From Actinopolyspora lacussalsi subsp. righensis (GTDB lineage Bacteria; Actinomycetota; Actinomycetes; Mycobacteriales; Pseudonocardiaceae): a stretch of 64,000 nt of DNA. Under the pieces are notes generated by a model. The model had not been told where the DNA came from. It saw only the letters and a program-made list of their open reading frames with translations, and did not search any database. Below, one piece after another: positions 26,840-35,286 of the stretch. The stretch covers positions 310,001 to 374,000 of the forward strand of contig NZ_FPAT01000001.1 of the NCBI RefSeq assembly GCF_900116555.1, given 5' to 3'. How positions within the stretch are numbered: position 1 is the first letter of the stretch; each line of letters opens with the position of its first letter. The position numbers were made by a program, and so were the translations under genes.

Positions 26840-28615
26840 ATGTTGTCCAGCCTGCTGATGTACGGCGTCGGGACGACCGCGTTGCTGGCCGCGGCGTACC
26901 GGTTCCGGAACGCTCGCGGGGCGCGCACTCCCGGGGTGGTCCACCTGTGTGGCGCCATTGCCGGTGTGGGGTTGTCCGCCGTGCTCTCGGCACCGAGCAC
27001 ACTGGCAGTGGCGGCACCGATCGAGCCGATACCCAACGTCACACGGTTGTTGGCCAACGATCTCGCGATGGTGGCGGCGTGGTGCGTACAGGGACTGCTG
27101 CTGCATCTGGTGCTGCCGCCCGAACGTGCCTCCGCCGCACTCCGCCGTCAAACCGTGGTGCTGGTCATCGGTATCGGCACCATGAGCGCGCTGTTGACAG
27201 TGGATCCGGTCCCCTTCGATCCGGACTTCGTGGCCACCTATGCGGACGTTCCCGCGGTACTGGGCTACATCGTGGTTTTCTGCGGCTACATCGGTTGGAG
27301 TCAGCTGAATTTCATCCGGTTGATCCGCCGTTACATTCGGCTCAGCGACCGGCCGTGGCTGCGTGCCGGACTGACCGTGATCCAGCTCGGTTGTGCCAGC
27401 GCGTTGGGCTGGGCGCTCAGCAAGAGTGCGGCCTCGGTGTTGGTGTTCGCGCGCCACGGCGACTCGACAGGTATCGAGGCGAGCCTGTCCACGCTCTTTT
27501 CGGCGACGTGCGTGGGACTGGTCGCGTTCGGGGCCACCATGCCCGGCTGGGGACCGCTGCTCACTGGTTCGCTGTGCCGGATACGACAGCATCACACGCA
27601 CCGTGCGCTCGCACCGCTGTGGTCCGCGCTGCGTCCGGTGGTCGCCGAGGCGGATAGCTCGTCGAGCAGCTCTCCCGTCCCCGGGTCGCGAAGGATCGAG
27701 TGGCGCCTGACCCGACGGGTCGTCGACATTCGCGACGCGCTGTTGTTCCTCGCTCCGTACCGTCCGGCACAAAACGAGGTCACCGGAGATCTCCTAGCTC
27801 ACCCCGCGGACCCGGAAGCCTCAGCAGAAGCCGTCGGCATCGTCCGAGCCCTGCGCAAATGGCACTCCGGCGAATCCCCGATGGTCCGGGCGCCGCGAGT
27901 GCCGGAGCCGACGGAAATCGACGACCTCGACACCGAGATCGCCTGGTTGAAACGAGTGGCCCGTAGTCTTCCGACCGTGCACACGTCCGAACCGGAGGCC
28001 CCGGTGAAACCAGTCAGAGTCCAGTCGAGGACGGCCACGATCACCACGACATGCGCTCACCTGTTGACCGAGGTGCTCGCACCGTGGGTGCTGGTTCTAC
28101 TACTTCCGCTCATGGTTGCCTGGCGAGCCACCGACTCACTGACCGCCACGCTGCTGTGGGGGTTACTCGTGGCACTGACCAGCAGCCTCTTACCGATGGG
28201 GGTCATCGTCTGGGGCGCCCGGACCGGTCGCTGGGACGGTCACCACGTCCGGGACCGCGCTGGGAGGCTGATTCCCTTCCTGGTACTGCTCGGCTCCAGC
28301 GGGCTGGGGCTCGGGCTGCTGATCGTGTTGCGCAGTCCCTGGCTGCTCATCGCGCTCGACATCACGATGGTACTGACTCTACTGGTCACCGGAATGATCA
28401 CCATTCGATGGAAAATCTCCATGCACACCGCGGTGGCCGCCGGGGCGGTGGTCATCCTCGCCGTCACGCTCGGCCCCGGCTGGTGGGCCTCCGCCCCGCT
28501 GCTCGCCGCGATCGGATGGTCGCGGGTCGCCGTGAACGACCACACGACGGCCCAGGTCACGGCGGGAACGATCGCCGGTCTGCTGGCCGGTGGTGGCTAC
28601 GCGCTGCTCGTGTGA
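26840..28615 (+). CDS. Membrane protein: MAB_1171c-like N-terminal region fused to PAP2-like C-terminal domain
   Basis: A 591-residue polytopic protein. The first half has seven hydrophobic helices (residues 1-245) of the MAB_1171c putative-transporter/DUF6545 type and a linker ending RRVVDIRDALLFLAPYRP. From about residue 405 a second set of helices ends in a PAP2-like signature: RAGRLIPFLVLL, then MHTAVAAG in place of PSGH, then SRVAVNDHTTAQ, where the canonical SRX5HX3D has Gln instead of Asp. Substitution of the last Asp could mean a lost or altered lipid phosphatase. It is co-transcribed with the ImmA/IrrE protease, an association I recall for MAB_1171c-type proteins. Function unknown. 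Confidence 0.72.
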   Translation: MLSSLLMYGVGTTALLAAAYRFRNARGARTPGVVHLCGAIAGVGLSAVLSAPSTLAVAAPIEPIPNVTRLLANDLAMVAAWCVQGLLLHLVLPPERASAALRRQTVVLVIGIGTMSALLTVDPVPFDPDFVATYADVPAVLGYIVVFCGYIGWSQLNFIRLIRRYIRLSDRPWLRAGLTVIQLGCASALGWALSKSAASVLVFARHGDSTGIEASLSTLFSATCVGLVAFGATMPGWGPLLTGSLCRIRQHHTHRALAPLWSALRPVVAEADSSSSSSPVPGSRRIEWRLTRRVVDIRDALLFLAPYRPAQNEVTGDLLAHPADPEASAEAVGIVRALRKWHSGESPMVRAPRVPEPTEIDDLDTEIAWLKRVARSLPTVHTSEPEAPVKPVRVQSRTATITTTCAHLLTEVLAPWVLVLLLPLMVAWRATDSLTATLLWGLLVALTSSLLPMGVIVWGARTGRWDGHHVRDRAGRLIPFLVLLGSSGLGLGLLIVLRSPWLLIALDITMVLTLLVTGMITIRWKISMHTAVAAGAVVILAVTLGPGWWASAPLLAAIGWSRVAVNDHTTAQVTAGTIAGLLAGGGYALLV

Positions 28616-28722
28616 CGCCTTGACTTCCCACAACGGCACAGCTCCAGAAACCGCTGGTCTCGACACCGGAAGAACCGGGGGTCACACCGAACGGACTGTC
28701 GAGGGCCTGATTCGGGAACACT

Positions 28723-29280
28723 TCAGGCTTGCGCGGTCGCTCCCTCGCTCAGTCGAGCGATCGCGGCGGAGAGTTGCTCGGCGACCTCGGGATCGTCGAC
28801 CGGATGGGTCTCGGCGAACCGCGTCAGTGATCCCGGCACGGAAAGCCTGACGTCGTCGACTACGGTTCCCCCCGCGATACCCGCGGCCCTGCGGGCCTCG
28901 TCCTGGGCCCAAACCCCGCCGTACTGGCCGAAGGCGGTACCGACCACGGCGACGGACTTGCCGGTGAGCGCACCCGCACCGAACGGACGGGAGAGCCAGT
29001 CGATCGCGTTCTTGAGCACCGCCGGCATGGTCCCGTTGTACTCAGGAGAGATCAACAGGAACCCGTCGGCCTGTCCGGCCGAGTGACGCAGCCGGGCCGC
29101 GGCATCGGGCACCTCGCCGTCGAGGTCTATGTCCTCGTTGTAGAAGGGCAGGGCGTCCAGCCCCTCGTGGATCGTGATGGTGGCCCCCTCCGGGGCGAGC
29201 TTGACAGCGGCTTCGCCGAACTGACGGTTGTGTGAGCCGGCACGCAGGCTACCGACCAGAACGAGGATGTTGGCAGACAC
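28723..29280 (-). CDS. NADPH-dependent FMN reductase (flavodoxin-like)
   Basis: A 185-residue flavodoxin-fold reductase. The FMN phosphate loop is at the start (ILVLVGSLRAGSHNRQFGEAA), the isoalloxazine-contact segment is LLISPEYNGTMPAVLKNAIDWLSRP and the third loop is VAVVGTAFGQYGG. Such enzymes reduce FMN, quinones or azo compounds and supply reduced flavin to monooxygenases. The GTG start at 29280 is preceded by GGAG at -10. It is divergent from a TetR gene with a complex double operator between them, so quinone- or electrophile-induced derepression is likely. Confidence 0.88.
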   Translation of the reverse strand: MSANILVLVGSLRAGSHNRQFGEAAVKLAPEGATITIHEGLDALPFYNEDIDLDGEVPDAAARLRHSAGQADGFLLISPEYNGTMPAVLKNAIDWLSRPFGAGALTGKSVAVVGTAFGQYGGVWAQDEARRAAGIAGGTVVDDVRLSVPGSLTRFAETHPVDDPEVAEQLSAAIARLSEGATAQA

Positions 29281-29314
29281 GTCTTGCTCCAGGGTGTAGT
29301 ACTTCCGATATAAA

Positions 29315-29364
29315 CGGACCGTGGTCCGATTACTGGTTTACCAGTATAATCGGACCACGGTCCA
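29315..29364. promoter_or_regulatory. Double TetR operator with overlapping divergent promoters
   Basis: Two copies of the near-palindrome CGGACC-rn-GGTCC lie at 29315-29328 and 29351-29364. They are arranged as the arms of a larger perfect 17-bp inverted repeat (29316-29332 and 29347-29363) around a third dyad CTGGT-TT-ACCAG (29333-29344). A perfect TATAAT at 29345-29350 (rightward) and TATACT on the other strand (29344-29349) sit inside, so one bound TetR dimer pair would block both promoters. Confidence 0.85.
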
Positions 29365-29393
29365 CTTAAAGTGACGGAGGCTACGCTGACGCC

Positions 29394-30062
29394 ATGAGTA
29401 CCGACATCCCGCTACTCCCGGACCCCGAGTCGGAGACCTCCTCGAACGGCCGGGTTACGCTGCCGCTGACCGCCACCGATGAGAGCTCCACTCCACGCGC
29501 CGACGCACTCCGCAACCGAACCCGATTGTTGGAGGCGGCCACGCGACTGGTGGCGGAGCACGGTGCCTCGAACCTGACCATGGAAGGCGTCGCCCAGGCG
29601 GCCTCGGTGGGCAAGGGAACGGTCTTCCGCCGTTTCGGAGACCGAAACGGCCTGCTTCTCGCGCTGCTCGACCACCAGGAGAAGCAGTTGCAGACGGCTT
29701 TCCTCACCGGCCCCCCACCAGTGGGTCCCGGAGCTTCCGCAGTGGAACGGCTACGCGCCTTCGGTCCAGCGGTACTGCGCCACGAGGACGCGCACCGCGA
29801 TCTCTACCTCGCGGCCGAACCCGCGGCCGAACGCCGTTTCACCGTGCCCGCCCGACGGGTTCGACTCACCCACGTGGCCACCCTGCTGCGCGAGGCCGGC
29901 ACGGACGGCGACGTCGAACTCCTCGCGCACACACTGCTGGGCTATCTGGACACGGCACTGACGCAGTACCTGCTCGATCAGCTCGAGATGCCCTCGGAGC
30001 GGCTCGAGTCCGGCTGGCAGGACCTCGTGGCACGCTTCGTCGCCCGCAGCTCCGACGGATGA
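29394..30062 (+). CDS. TetR family regulator
   Basis: A 222-residue repressor. After a disordered 40-residue N terminus, the helix-turn-helix domain reads RNRTRLLEAATRLVAEHGAS, then MEGVAQAASVGKGTVFRRFG with the recognition helix and the conserved GTVFRRFGDRNGLLLALL. The C-terminal helical ligand domain is unremarkable (LRHEDAHRDLYLAAEPAAERR). It is divergent from the FMN reductase and is flanked by matched palindromes, so it most likely represses both genes and is released by an electrophile, quinone or flavin-related ligand. Confidence 0.88.
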   Translation: MSTDIPLLPDPESETSSNGRVTLPLTATDESSTPRADALRNRTRLLEAATRLVAEHGASNLTMEGVAQAASVGKGTVFRRFGDRNGLLLALLDHQEKQLQTAFLTGPPPVGPGASAVERLRAFGPAVLRHEDAHRDLYLAAEPAAERRFTVPARRVRLTHVATLLREAGTDGDVELLAHTLLGYLDTALTQYLLDQLEMPSERLESGWQDLVARFVARSSDG

Positions 30063-30132
30063 CTCTTCCGGCCCGCGCCAAGCCACCGGCCGAGGGACAT
30101 ATCGTCTCGCATGGCTTCTCCCGAGGGACGTC

Positions 30133-30172
30133 GTCTTCTCCGCCGATGAATCCCCATCCGTGGCGAGAAGAC
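30133..30172. terminator. Bidirectional terminator between convergent TetR and MFS genes
   Basis: GTCTTCTC at 30133-30140 pairs with GAGAAGAC at 30165-30172; adding GCC/GGC on the inside gives an 11-bp stem with one bulged C around a loop of about 17 bases. It lies between two genes that end facing each other. Confidence 0.6.
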
Positions 30173-30202
30173 AACGTCCGATCGAACACGCATGCCGCCC
30201 GT

Positions 30203-31444
30203 TCAGGACGTTTCGGCGTACTGGGGTTCCTCCACCACCGACTCACCGGAACGTGAGCTGTTCGAGGTGAGCCCGGAAAGAAGTGGAAGCGCGAGAAACC
30301 CCGCCGCGGTAACCAGTCCCACCACGAGCACGACCGACCACAGTGTGGTGAACCCGTACGACTGCCCCAACGCCAGTCCCAGCGGCCCACCCACTACGAA
30401 CGCCGCGTTCCAGGCCAGAAAGTACGAGCCCTGATACGTGGCCACCCGGCCCGCCGGGGCGCGACCAGCGATGAAGGCCGCGGACATCGGCGCCCACACC
30501 ACCTCACCCAACGTCCATACCACAGTGGCCGCCACGAACATCCCCGTACCCGAGGCGAACCCGTTGAGGCCGAACCCCACCGCTACCAGCACGGCGGCCA
30601 GCACCAGCGGAGTGTGCTCCCGCCACCCGCCGAGCACGCGCGGCACGACTCCCACCAGCACGATCGCCAGCACGGCGTTGACAGCCAATATCGCCCCGAT
30701 ACGCGTGGGGTCCAGACCGCTGGCGCGCATGTCCACGGGCAGGGAGGAATTCATCTGCAGGTAGACACACCCCAGCAAAAAGGTCAGCACCAGGAAAAGC
30801 ACCAGGGCGGGACGCCGAAACGGCTCGACGAGTCCGACCAACGCGGCATACCCCTTCGAGGAACCGGCAGTGCCGGTGGGTTCGTCAGCGGGCAACCACC
30901 ACACCAAACCCGCATAGATCAGTGCACAACCCGCCCAAACGCCGAACAGCAGCGGCGGCCAGAACGCCAATACGAATCCCGCCACCACAGGCCCCACCGA
31001 CATGCCCACGTTGAATCCGACCATGTGGATTCCGTATGCCCTGGCGAAACGCTCCGCGGGCACCAACCGTGCGATCGCGCCGGCCGAAGCGGGGCGGTCG
31101 ATCATCGAGACGAAACCGGCCAACAGCGCCAGCCCACACACCATCCACCCCCGCTGCGCCAGCACGAATCCGACGGCAGTGATCATCGCCACCGGTTGCG
31201 CACCGAGGATTACCCGCCGGTTCCCCAACACGTCGGCCAACACGCCGCCCACCACACTCGAGACCAGCACCCCGCCCCCGAACAGCCCCACCATCACCGG
31301 GATCACCGACGGTGAGACGACCCCCTCCTGGCGCACGTACAGCACCACGAAGGCCGGAACCAACATCCCGAGCCGATTGACCACCTGGCCCCACCACAAC
31401 AGCCAGAACGCACCGGGAATCCCCAACCGAGCGGAGAGCCCCAT
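30203..31444 (-). CDS. MFS transporter (multidrug-efflux type)
   Basis: A 413-residue, 12-helix MFS protein. The loop 2-3 motif is GGVLADVLGNRRVI and the motif C-like antiporter region follows (FNVGMSVGPVVAGFVLAFWPP). Charged central loop PADEPTGTAGSSKGYAAL separates the halves. The ribosome binding site GGAGGTGTGACTG is 5-9 bases before ATG. It is the second gene of a leftward unit whose first gene may be a 53-residue peptide 56 bp upstream (31501-31662). The substrate is unknown. Confidence 0.87.
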   Translation of the reverse strand: MGLSARLGIPGAFWLLWWGQVVNRLGMLVPAFVVLYVRQEGVVSPSVIPVMVGLFGGGVLVSSVVGGVLADVLGNRRVILGAQPVAMITAVGFVLAQRGWMVCGLALLAGFVSMIDRPASAGAIARLVPAERFARAYGIHMVGFNVGMSVGPVVAGFVLAFWPPLLFGVWAGCALIYAGLVWWLPADEPTGTAGSSKGYAALVGLVEPFRRPALVLFLVLTFLLGCVYLQMNSSLPVDMRASGLDPTRIGAILAVNAVLAIVLVGVVPRVLGGWREHTPLVLAAVLVAVGFGLNGFASGTGMFVAATVVWTLGEVVWAPMSAAFIAGRAPAGRVATYQGSYFLAWNAAFVVGGPLGLALGQSYGFTTLWSVVLVVGLVTAAGFLALPLLSGLTSNSSRSGESVVEEPQYAETS

Positions 31445-31500
31445 CAGTCACACCTCCAGCAGTCCCGCGTTCATAGATGCCGCACGAATTCCCGGCGATG

Positions 31501-31662
31501 TCACTTGACTACATCGGCACGCCAGCGCCCGATCTCGGCGAACCAGGAACGTGGCTTCCACGTGGAATCGACCCCGGTGACTGCCGGCTCGGCAACCTCG
31601 GCTTCTTCTCGTGCTCGGAACTCGGAAGTAATCGTCTCGTTCTGAACGTCCTGCTCGTGCAT
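31501..31662 (-). CDS. Candidate 53-residue peptide upstream of the MFS gene
   Basis: An ATG-initiated frame of 53 residues. The first 30 residues are acidic (MHEQDVQNETITSEFRAREE), and the last 20 are Trp-, Arg- and Lys-rich (WKPRSWFAEIGRWRADVVK). This leader/core-like polarity suggests a peptide precursor or a small regulatory open frame for the exporter downstream. There is no maturation enzyme nearby, so a ribosomally made, modified peptide is only a possibility. AT-rich sequence at 31770-31830 contains promoter-like hexamers (TTGAAG, TAGAAA) on the same strand. Ribosome binding site is weak (GGTGAGA). Could be spurious. Confidence 0.4.
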   Translation of the reverse strand: MHEQDVQNETITSEFRAREEAEVAEPAVTGVDSTWKPRSWFAEIGRWRADVVK

Positions 31663-33737
31663 CGTCGTCTCACCGCTCTCGGTTCGGTCGCCGCGACCGT
31701 CGGATCCCGGCAGAGGTCCGACGGTCACAGCTCGTTGTCCCCTTCAACGATGCGGACGAGATCGCAGTAGAACAAGTGAATATTTCTACAAAACATTTTA
31801 GCAAAACTTCAATTTTGATTTCGTGCTGGTCACGCCATAGATACGGACGGACCACCAGTGGCGGGATTCGCCCGGTCGGAGTGCTCGGATGACACGACTC
31901 CTGGCTCGCCCACCCGAGCCGGATGCCTCACGAGAGATCGTCCCGGTGCTTCGCACGGGATGCGTCCAGCAACCACGGCACCCCCGAAAACACATGGCGA
32001 GAGTGGGAGTCCGAGCGGTAACCGATGCGCGGAGGAATTCGGTTGCGGAATGCGACGGCGCGGATTCGCGACTCCGCTGCCACGACTCCGAGTACCCGGA
32101 CAGCTGTAGGATTTTCGGTTCAAACACAACCGACAGGAGTAACGATTCAATACCGAAAATATCGTTGCCGGTCTACTGCCCGAGGACCATCACACTGGTC
32201 GACACTGCGTTTTCGGGGCGATGCTCAGCTACCTCATTGGCGAGAACGAACCCCGCACCCATTCGTGGAGTACCCGCACCGCACTTGGCGGTATCGAAAC
32301 CGGTAAACAGCCTCACAGACGAGGTCTCACGACGAGATAAGCAACACTTCCGAGCCCGGAACCACCGAGGACTCCTGTCCCCACCCTCGTATTTTGTCAA
32401 CTCCTGCGGTGGAGCACCGCTGCGTATCGTCCGACAGTACGCGCGGAACCAATGGCGCCCTACTTAAAACGGCGCCCTACTTAACCTGTCCGACCACGGA
32501 CACACCTGATCGGCTCACTCCGGCCCGAAGGCCGGAGCTTGCGCCGATTGCCGGTCACGTGCCCAGCACCTCTACGATGCATCACGACTCACGCACCGGA
32601 ACCACTCGACCGGATCAGGATGAACACGCGAGCCAACACAGTGCCCTCGAAGAGCCTTTGCTCCTGAAAGGAACCCAAGGTGGATGTTCGGCACTTCCGG
32701 CACAGGAAGCGCCACGCCAGTCGGCTACACGACGAAAAACATCAGCAGAAAAGAAACGACCGGTGATCGTCATCGCACGCGCCCCCACGCCTGATCCTGA
32801 CCGATGATGCGCGGTGTCCATCCTGGCGGGAAAGCTTTTCCCTGTAACCAGCGATGCTATAAACCGTGCAACATATGTTCACACCCCCCTTCGCGGAATC
32901 ACGCTGTTCCATCGCGCCCTCCGGTCAGTCATGCCCCCGCCAACGCCCGTTCCGCCCGAAACGAGGTCGATCCGGCGGCACCAGTCCCGACGGACACTAC
33001 GGAAAGCTTGCATCGCACTCGGTGATCAAAAGCTTATACACCGAATGTGGACACCGACAAACGCTCACTCCGTGAAACACACGAACGAGGTAATAACACC
33101 GCGACGAAGATTTCGAGAACCACCGCCGGGACAACACTCACGAAATTAGTTCACGATACTGCCGAACGCCTTCCCCGTCTCGCAACCGGGCCGAGTGTCC
33201 ACCTCACGGGTCAGACCGGACTCCGAATCAGCACCGCCGACCACGTGCGGAACGGGTCTTTCCCGGTAACCCGAGTCGGGAGGTCATCGGTGTGCCCGGG
33301 CCATACCTGGCCGAGGGATGCGGGGTTGAACCCACAGCCACGTCGCCCCGGGGATAGCAGGGGGTGTTCCCGTTCGAACCAGCAGCGGGACACCCTTCCT
33401 TCACGGCGGTCCGCCACGACGAGTCCCGGTCACTGCCCAACACCTCCTTCCACGACACACCTCGAGAGAACTTCGCGGCCGAACCGGGTGAGTCGGGTCA
33501 TGGCCGCCCCGGTGACATGTGCCCCACCGGAGCGGTTACTGCTATGGTGGGAAGAGGTTGAGCAGTCAGCCGGACCACATCCGGGCTTGGATCACATCCG
33601 AGCACGGTGTCGTTGATCCAGGCTCGCAGGACTGCCTTCACGACCGGGCACGGCTTCAGACCTCCTTTCGACCGGTTCCGCATCGGGCTCCCAGCCTGGG
33701 TCGACGACACACGTCGATGCAGCTGGAGGAGAACCCC
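31663..33737. other. Gene-poor, lower-GC region of about 2 kb
   Basis: I found no gene here that I would defend. Open frames exist on both strands (for example about 31889-32467 and 33047-33616 rightward, 32173-32400 leftward), but their proteins are Arg/Pro/Ser-rich and lack recognisable folds or start signals. Notable structures are the AT-rich promoter-like zone at 31770-31830, a direct repeat at 32454-32484, a TATAAA preceded by TTTTCC near 32838-32864 and a bulged 10-bp hairpin at 33362-33395. The composition suggests decayed foreign DNA or a long regulatory region. Confidence 0.6.
32454..32484. repeat. Direct repeat of a 14-bp motif
   Basis: GGCGCCCTACTTAA occurs at 32454-32467 and 32471-32484, spaced by 3 bp. 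The period of 17 bp is not a whole number of helical turns. Could be a small duplication or a paired operator; no adjacent gene is convincing. Confidence 0.75.
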
Positions 33738-34259
33738 ATGACAACGAAACCGTTCGAACGAGACACCGTTTCCCCCGACGCGGACCACCGAACACCTTCG
33801 GCCCCCGAACCCGCCTGGCAAGAGCCGCTCGAGGAGTCCGAAAGGCTGCGGCTGCGAATCGCACGACCGGGACCGAACATCATTCTGCTCACCGCCGCCG
33901 GCGAGGTGGACTCCACCACCGTGACACGGTTCCGGGACGTGCTCCTTCCTCGGCTGTCGGCCACGGCCCGACTCCTGGTGATCGATCTCGGCGCCGTGGA
34001 GTTCCTGAACGTTTCCAGCCTGGAACTATTGCGCTACGCTCACGCCCAGGCCTTCAACCGGGGTATGCTGTTGCGACTGGTCGTGAACACGCACGCGGTT
34101 CGGCGAGCGGTGTGGCAAGCGGGTCTGGATGCCGTGGTGGAGAGGCATCCGACGGTGACATCGGCGTTGGGAACCGTCCCGGCCGCACGCGTGCCCGAAG
34201 GAGTCGGTTCCACGGGTGCCGCCGATTCCGCCGGAATCCTGTCGAACGGCGAACGGTAG
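33738..34259 (+). CDS. STAS-domain anti-sigma factor antagonist-like protein
   Basis: A 173-residue protein with a STAS fold between disordered ends. The core is seen as IILLTAAGEVDSTTVTRFRD, then LLVIDLGAVEFLNVSSLELLRYAH; the Ser pair at the helix start replaces the usual DSSG phospho-acceptor site, so phosphorylation by an anti-sigma kinase is possible but not certain. Such proteins release sigma factors in the SigB/SigF-type partner-switching network. A TGGAGGAGA ribosome binding site precedes the ATG. The next gene is a GAF-ANTAR protein on the same strand, a pairing common in actinomycete signalling loci. Confidence 0.8.
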   Translation: MTTKPFERDTVSPDADHRTPSAPEPAWQEPLEESERLRLRIARPGPNIILLTAAGEVDSTTVTRFRDVLLPRLSATARLLVIDLGAVEFLNVSSLELLRYAHAQAFNRGMLLRLVVNTHAVRRAVWQAGLDAVVERHPTVTSALGTVPAARVPEGVGSTGAADSAGILSNGER

Positions 34260-34418
34260 CGGGAACCGCGACCGTGTGACCGGCCGCCGGTTCCGCTGCC
34301 ACGGAACTCCCGCGTCCGCGTGGAACGTCGTGTGCCGAGAGCACGCGGTTCGCCCGGGGAGCATCATGGCCGCGCGAGTAGGATCTCCTTCGGTTGGCTC
34401 ACGGTAAGGAAGGCCCGA

Positions 34419-35174
34419 ATGCAGCAGTATCCGACGCAGGACACGGAGTGGCAGGCCCAGCTGGAGGAGATCACCGGGGCCCTGGAAACCGTGACCGACT
34501 CCATGGAACGCGAGGAGAAACTCGAGGAACTGCTGAATCGGGTGTGCCGGCAGGTGTTGCGAGCCGTACCGGATGTGGACATGGCCGGAGTCACACTGCA
34601 CCGGGAGGACGGGCCGGAAACCTTCGTCTGCACCGACGAGACTGTGATCGAGGTCGACGCCGAGCAGTACCGGGTGGGCAACGGACCTTCGCTGCACTCC
34701 GCCGAAACCGGGAAAATCGTCCGGGTCGAGCTCACGGAGGCGAAGCAGCGCTGGCCGGAGTTCACCAGCGCGGCCACCGACGCGGGACTCGGCAGCTACC
34801 TGTCCGCGCCGCTGTTCATAGACCACGAGTACCAGGGGGCGATGAACCTCTACTCGCGACGGGACCACGGATACAGCGAGTTGGACGCGACCGTGCTGGA
34901 CCTCTACACCACCGCGATCGAGGGCTATCTGCGCACCTGGCAGCGTTACCTCGCCACTCGAAAACTCACCGAGCAGTTACGGACCGCCCTGGAGTCACGT
35001 CCGATGATCGAACAGGCCAAGGGCATTCTCATGGTGCTGCACAACTACAGCGCGGAGAAGGCATTCGCCACCCTGGTCGACTATTCCCAGCACAGCAACA
35101 CCAAACTGCACGAAGTCGCCGAGCGTATGATCAGTGAGGCGGTCGGTCCCGCGAGCACCGACACGACGAGGTGA
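34419..35174 (+). CDS. GAF-ANTAR RNA-binding antiterminator
   Basis: A 251-residue sensor-effector. The GAF domain occupies about residues 30-170 (LLNRVCRQVLRAVPDVDMAGVTLHRED ... GLGSYLSAPLFIDHEYQGAMNLYS) and the ANTAR three-helix domain residues 180-240 (ALESRPMIEQAKGILMVLHNYSAEKAFATLVDYSQHSNTKLHEVAERM). ANTAR proteins bind paired hairpins in nascent RNA and block termination; the GAF domain would sense a small ligand. A GGTAAGGAAGG site precedes the ATG. It follows a STAS protein, which points to a stress-response module. No obvious hairpin target is in the gene itself. Confidence 0.9.
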   Translation: MQQYPTQDTEWQAQLEEITGALETVTDSMEREEKLEELLNRVCRQVLRAVPDVDMAGVTLHREDGPETFVCTDETVIEVDAEQYRVGNGPSLHSAETGKIVRVELTEAKQRWPEFTSAATDAGLGSYLSAPLFIDHEYQGAMNLYSRRDHGYSELDATVLDLYTTAIEGYLRTWQRYLATRKLTEQLRTALESRPMIEQAKGILMVLHNYSAEKAFATLVDYSQHSNTKLHEVAERMISEAVGPASTDTTR

Positions 35175-35286
35175 ACCGCACGCTCGCGCCTTCACGGGCG
35201 CTTCGGGTGTGAGGGCCACTCGTCCGTGAGGTGTCGAAGGGTACCGACAGGCCGTGACCGGTTGACGACGATCGAAAGCGACGACG

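Noticed and set aside
33340-33395. GTTCGAACC resembling a tRNA T-loop
   Set aside because: The flanking bases do not form a T stem, and no acceptor, D or anticodon arm could be built.
31889-33616. Several long rightward frames in the gene-poor region
   Set aside because: Arg/Pro/Ser-rich proteins without motifs, signals or start sites.
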